Translations under genes and position numbers: made by a program
Notes under the pieces: generated by a model
What the model was told of the DNA's origin: nothing
Database searches by the model: none
What the model saw: the letters and a program-made list of their open reading frames with translations, nothing else
Part shown: positions 61,878-64,000 of the stretch, piece after piece
Layout of the letters: every line of letters starts with the position of its first letter
Numbering within the stretch: position 1 is the first letter of the stretch
NCBI RefSeq assembly: GCF_000374025.1
Contig: NZ_KB893173.1
Span: 434,001-498,000 of the forward strand
Direction: 5' to 3'
Length of the DNA: 64,000 nucleotides
Origin: Spirosoma panaciterrae DSM 21099
GTDB lineage: Bacteria > Bacteroidota > Bacteroidia > Cytophagales > Spirosomataceae

Positions 61878-61947
61878 AACGCAGATTCGTATGATTTTAA
61901 ATCGGTGTTGATCATAACAATCATACGAATCTGCATTCTATAGGTTT
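61868..61947. terminator. 29-bp inverted repeat spanning two convergent stop codons
   Basis: Arms 61868-61896 and 61919-61947 pair over 29 bp with one mismatch and a 22-nt loop. The left arm contains the GMC stop codon and the right arm reaches into the stop codon of the GH88/105 gene, so the repeat contributes to both gene ends. Confidence 0.9.
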
Positions 61948-63910
61948 ACCGCTTACTGGTTGCTGAACCAGGCGTTGCTGTGCCTCCCTGTTTCAGCAAC
62001 CAGCTTGCCAGTTCTTTGGCTGCCTTAAAATTTTCGTACTGAGCCGGAATTTTCCGACCGTCTACATATTCATTGTACAGCCAGGGGTCGCCAACCGCAA
62101 AAACAGTTCCTTTACCCACTTTAGCCACCCCCATAATCACATCCCCGACATCGGTCACTACCGCTTTGGCCGGAGATTTTACACTTAATGGCGACAGTTC
62201 CTTGATGTATACAGTACGAGTTTTCGGAAAAACCGCATTGCCAGCCGGTAAACTGATCGCCCCTTGTTCAAACTTATCTGCCTGAACCATATTTCGATTT
62301 TTGGGCAGAAACTGCATACCAAATCGAGCGGCTAACCGATTGAAATGGTGGTGTTCACAGTTCAAAGTATCGTTGGCCATCAATACCAGTGTGCCGCCAG
62401 CCTCAACCCAACTGGCAATGGCGTTGATGTCATTTTCAGTCAAGTAATTCGGCTTTGGGGTTTCTTTGGGCGTATCGGGATCAACAATGATGTATACGTC
62501 GACCCCTTTCAGCGACGTAGCCGTAGGAGCCCCTGTAATGGTCGTCGTTTTAGCTCCTAGTTTGCGAAAAATACTCCCCCACCAGAAGAACCCCGAATGC
62601 TGCTGATCGTCCCAGGTGTAATGAAAAGGCTCCTGCTCACCTGTATACCCTTTGCGGAATTCGTGGTTGAAATAGGTATCAACGGCAACCGTTTTGCCTT
62701 TACCAAGGGCATCTTCGGCGGCTATCTCCATTTCGACGCTGGCCATGATAAACGGACCCACGCCTTTCAGGTCATCCTGACGAATGGGTTCGCTGAGGTA
62801 GTATTCGTAGCTGCCATCCCGGTAGGGGTTTCCACCCAAACCACCTACCACCACCGTTTTTTCAAGATGAATTAGTCCTTTACTATCGGTAGTGATAAAT
62901 TCTTTTAGAATGCCTTCGTATCCTTTTCGGGCAGGGGCCATCAGCGAGGCAGGTAGATACCCCATGCGAACCCCTTTAGCCAGGGCGTACACAAACATAC
63001 AGGAACCGGAGGCTTCGAGGTAATTTCCTTTGTCGCCCATGCGGTTGGTCACCTGCCACCAGCAACCCGATTTGGGGTCCTGAAAGTTAACCAATGCAGG
63101 CATAAACCGATTCAGAATGGCAATCAGTTCGCCACGTCGGGGGTGATTCTGAGGAATGTAATCCAGTACATCGACCAATGCCATCGCGTACCAGCCCATG
63201 GCCCGGCTCCAGAAATTGGGCGAGTTGCCTGTTTCTTTGTTAGCCCATTTCTGCTCGCGACTTTCGTCCCAGCCGTGGTAAATCAGTCCGGTTTTTGGGT
63301 CACGGGCGTGTTTTTCCATCCAGACGAACTCATTGATTACATCGTCAAAATGTTTGGTATCACCGAATAAGGCCGTGTACTCCGCATAGAAAGGCTCGGC
63401 CATATACAAACCATCGAGCCACATTTGATACGGATACCGTTTCTTATGCCAATAGCCCCCTTCTTTTGTACGAGGCTGCTCGGCCAGTTGTTTCCGAAGC
63501 AGGTCAGCCGCTTTCCGGTACTTTTCTTTACCCGGCAACGACTGCTGATACAAGAGTAATAACGACCGCCCCGGCGTAATGAAATCCAGATTATAGTCTT
63601 CGAGCTTATACGTACGTATATCGCCATCGGCTTGCACATACCGATCCATGTTTTTCTGGATGTAAGTGAAGTATCGATCATCGGCCGTACGATACCAGAC
63701 CTGCTTTACCCCCTCCAGCAAAACCCCCGTTTCATATTCCCAATGGGCAACTCCCCTGCTCCCATCTTCTCGCTTATATGCAATTGAATCAGGATTACTG
63801 GCCATAATCGAGGCCACCATACGTTGCGACCAGGGCAGGGTTATGCCAGACTGGGCCAATACCACCTGGCTTACGACCATCAGACAACCGAAAAGGCTAA
63901 ACTTCATCAT
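61946..63910 (-). CDS. Exported GH88/GH105 unsaturated glucuronyl-type hydrolase with C-terminal GATase-like domain
   Basis: 654 residues, signal peptide ending VVLAQ (20). Residues about 25-390 form the (alpha/alpha)6 barrel of GH105/GH88 hydrolases: WLDGLYMAEPFYAEY, IYHGWDESREQKWA, GNSPNFWSRAMGWYAMALVD and GSCMFVYALAKGVRMGYL, which act on unsaturated rhamnogalacturonan or glucuronyl oligosaccharides made by lyases. Residues about 420-640 resemble a ThuA/DUF4350-type (glutamine-amidotransferase-like) domain (YIIVDPDTPKETPKPNYLTE, GGTLVLMANDTLN, GVAKVGKGTVFAVGDPWLYN). Periplasmic pectin use is implied; no partner lyase is in the window. Confidence 0.88.
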   Translation of the reverse strand: MMKFSLFGCLMVVSQVVLAQSGITLPWSQRMVASIMASNPDSIAYKREDGSRGVAHWEYETGVLLEGVKQVWYRTADDRYFTYIQKNMDRYVQADGDIRTYKLEDYNLDFITPGRSLLLLYQQSLPGKEKYRKAADLLRKQLAEQPRTKEGGYWHKKRYPYQMWLDGLYMAEPFYAEYTALFGDTKHFDDVINEFVWMEKHARDPKTGLIYHGWDESREQKWANKETGNSPNFWSRAMGWYAMALVDVLDYIPQNHPRRGELIAILNRFMPALVNFQDPKSGCWWQVTNRMGDKGNYLEASGSCMFVYALAKGVRMGYLPASLMAPARKGYEGILKEFITTDSKGLIHLEKTVVVGGLGGNPYRDGSYEYYLSEPIRQDDLKGVGPFIMASVEMEIAAEDALGKGKTVAVDTYFNHEFRKGYTGEQEPFHYTWDDQQHSGFFWWGSIFRKLGAKTTTITGAPTATSLKGVDVYIIVDPDTPKETPKPNYLTENDINAIASWVEAGGTLVLMANDTLNCEHHHFNRLAARFGMQFLPKNRNMVQADKFEQGAISLPAGNAVFPKTRTVYIKELSPLSVKSPAKAVVTDVGDVIMGVAKVGKGTVFAVGDPWLYNEYVDGRKIPAQYENFKAAKELASWLLKQGGTATPGSATSKR

Positions 63911-64000
63911 TTTTGTGGGCTACTTCCAATAACCGATTTGTAATTAACGCTTGTCTTATTCCTTGCTGAGTAGAACGATAGCTGACCACCTCGACAGATC

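Noticed and set aside
1-64000. Window begins and ends with GATC
   Set aside because: Could reflect a restriction-cut clone end, but chance or arbitrary slicing cannot be excluded from sequence alone, and it says nothing about biology.

Overview
The window looks like chromosomal DNA of a Bacteroidetes bacterium of the Cytophagales, most probably a Spirosoma-like genus. This is inferred from the gene content: two type IX secretion (T9SS) cargo proteins, a DUF4249 lipoprotein, a GWxTD lipoprotein, a LytS/LytTR pair with an extracytoplasmic jelly-roll sensor, PorT-like barrels and S9 peptidases. Two promoters match the Bacteroidetes pattern TTTG / TAnnTTTG (upstream of pgk and of the cytochrome c gene). 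Base composition is close to half GC, genes sit on both strands, and I see no rRNA, convincing tRNA, CRISPR array, transposase, integrase or phage gene. It reads as core and light accessory chromosome, not an island.

Layout. 1-6.2 kb: the 3' end of a NUDIX/NrtR-type regulator, a membrane-anchored metalloprotease, two tandem T9SS cargo proteins (one an M23 peptidase) and oxyR. 6.2-16.9 kb: a LolA-like secreted protein, ferrochelatase, a large S9 peptidase, a DUF1573 protein, an OmpR-type two-component pair, a lipoprotein and a lipase-like lipoprotein. 17.2-25.1 kb: a stress-flavoured block (OmpA/glycine-zipper protein, DUF2945, DUF3140, DUF2383, GlgX, a PNPOx-like protein, a 12-cysteine four-helix copper protein, a small KAIEIAN protein, then a REC-PAS-kinase and a single-domain receiver). 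25.5-35.5 kb: a barrel, Nif3-like and zinc-ribbon housekeeping genes, a TPR protein, pgk, two DUF2157-like membrane proteins, a FAN1-type VRR-NUC nuclease and an antitoxin-like orphan. 35.5-46.8 kb: methyltransferases, a Lys/Thr-tailed cytochrome c, rlmB, a GWxTD lipoprotein, a DUF4249 lipoprotein, a serine/threonine dehydratase, a sterol-desaturase-like protein, a WxxGxW protein and a TolC. 46.9-55.4 kb: a barrel translationally coupled to a voltage-gated-type K+ channel, GNAT plus polysaccharide deacetylase, a WYL regulator, a penicillin-binding-type serine hydrolase divergent from a LytS/LytTR pair, and an SRPBCC protein. 55.4-64 kb: a vanadium haloperoxidase lipoprotein with a small partner, an acyl-CoA (glutaryl-type) dehydrogenase, a P-loop kinase, a GMC oxidoreductase and a GH88/105 hydrolase with a C-terminal glutamine-amidotransferase-like domain.

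The most striking layer is not protein-coding. Many intergenic gaps carry long, nearly perfect inverted repeats (stems of 20-35 bp, often with 0-3 mismatches), several between convergent genes and some running into coding sequence. Two of them, 12.6 kb apart, share a 17-nt core with two differences and look like members of a genome-specific palindromic family; one of these encodes the last ~30 residues of a histidine kinase. Two further terminator-like hairpins sit inside one TPR gene. No clearly new defence or biosynthetic system is visible; the best candidates for new biology are this palindrome family, the lipobox-bearing sensor kinase, the barrel-channel coupling and the stress block.
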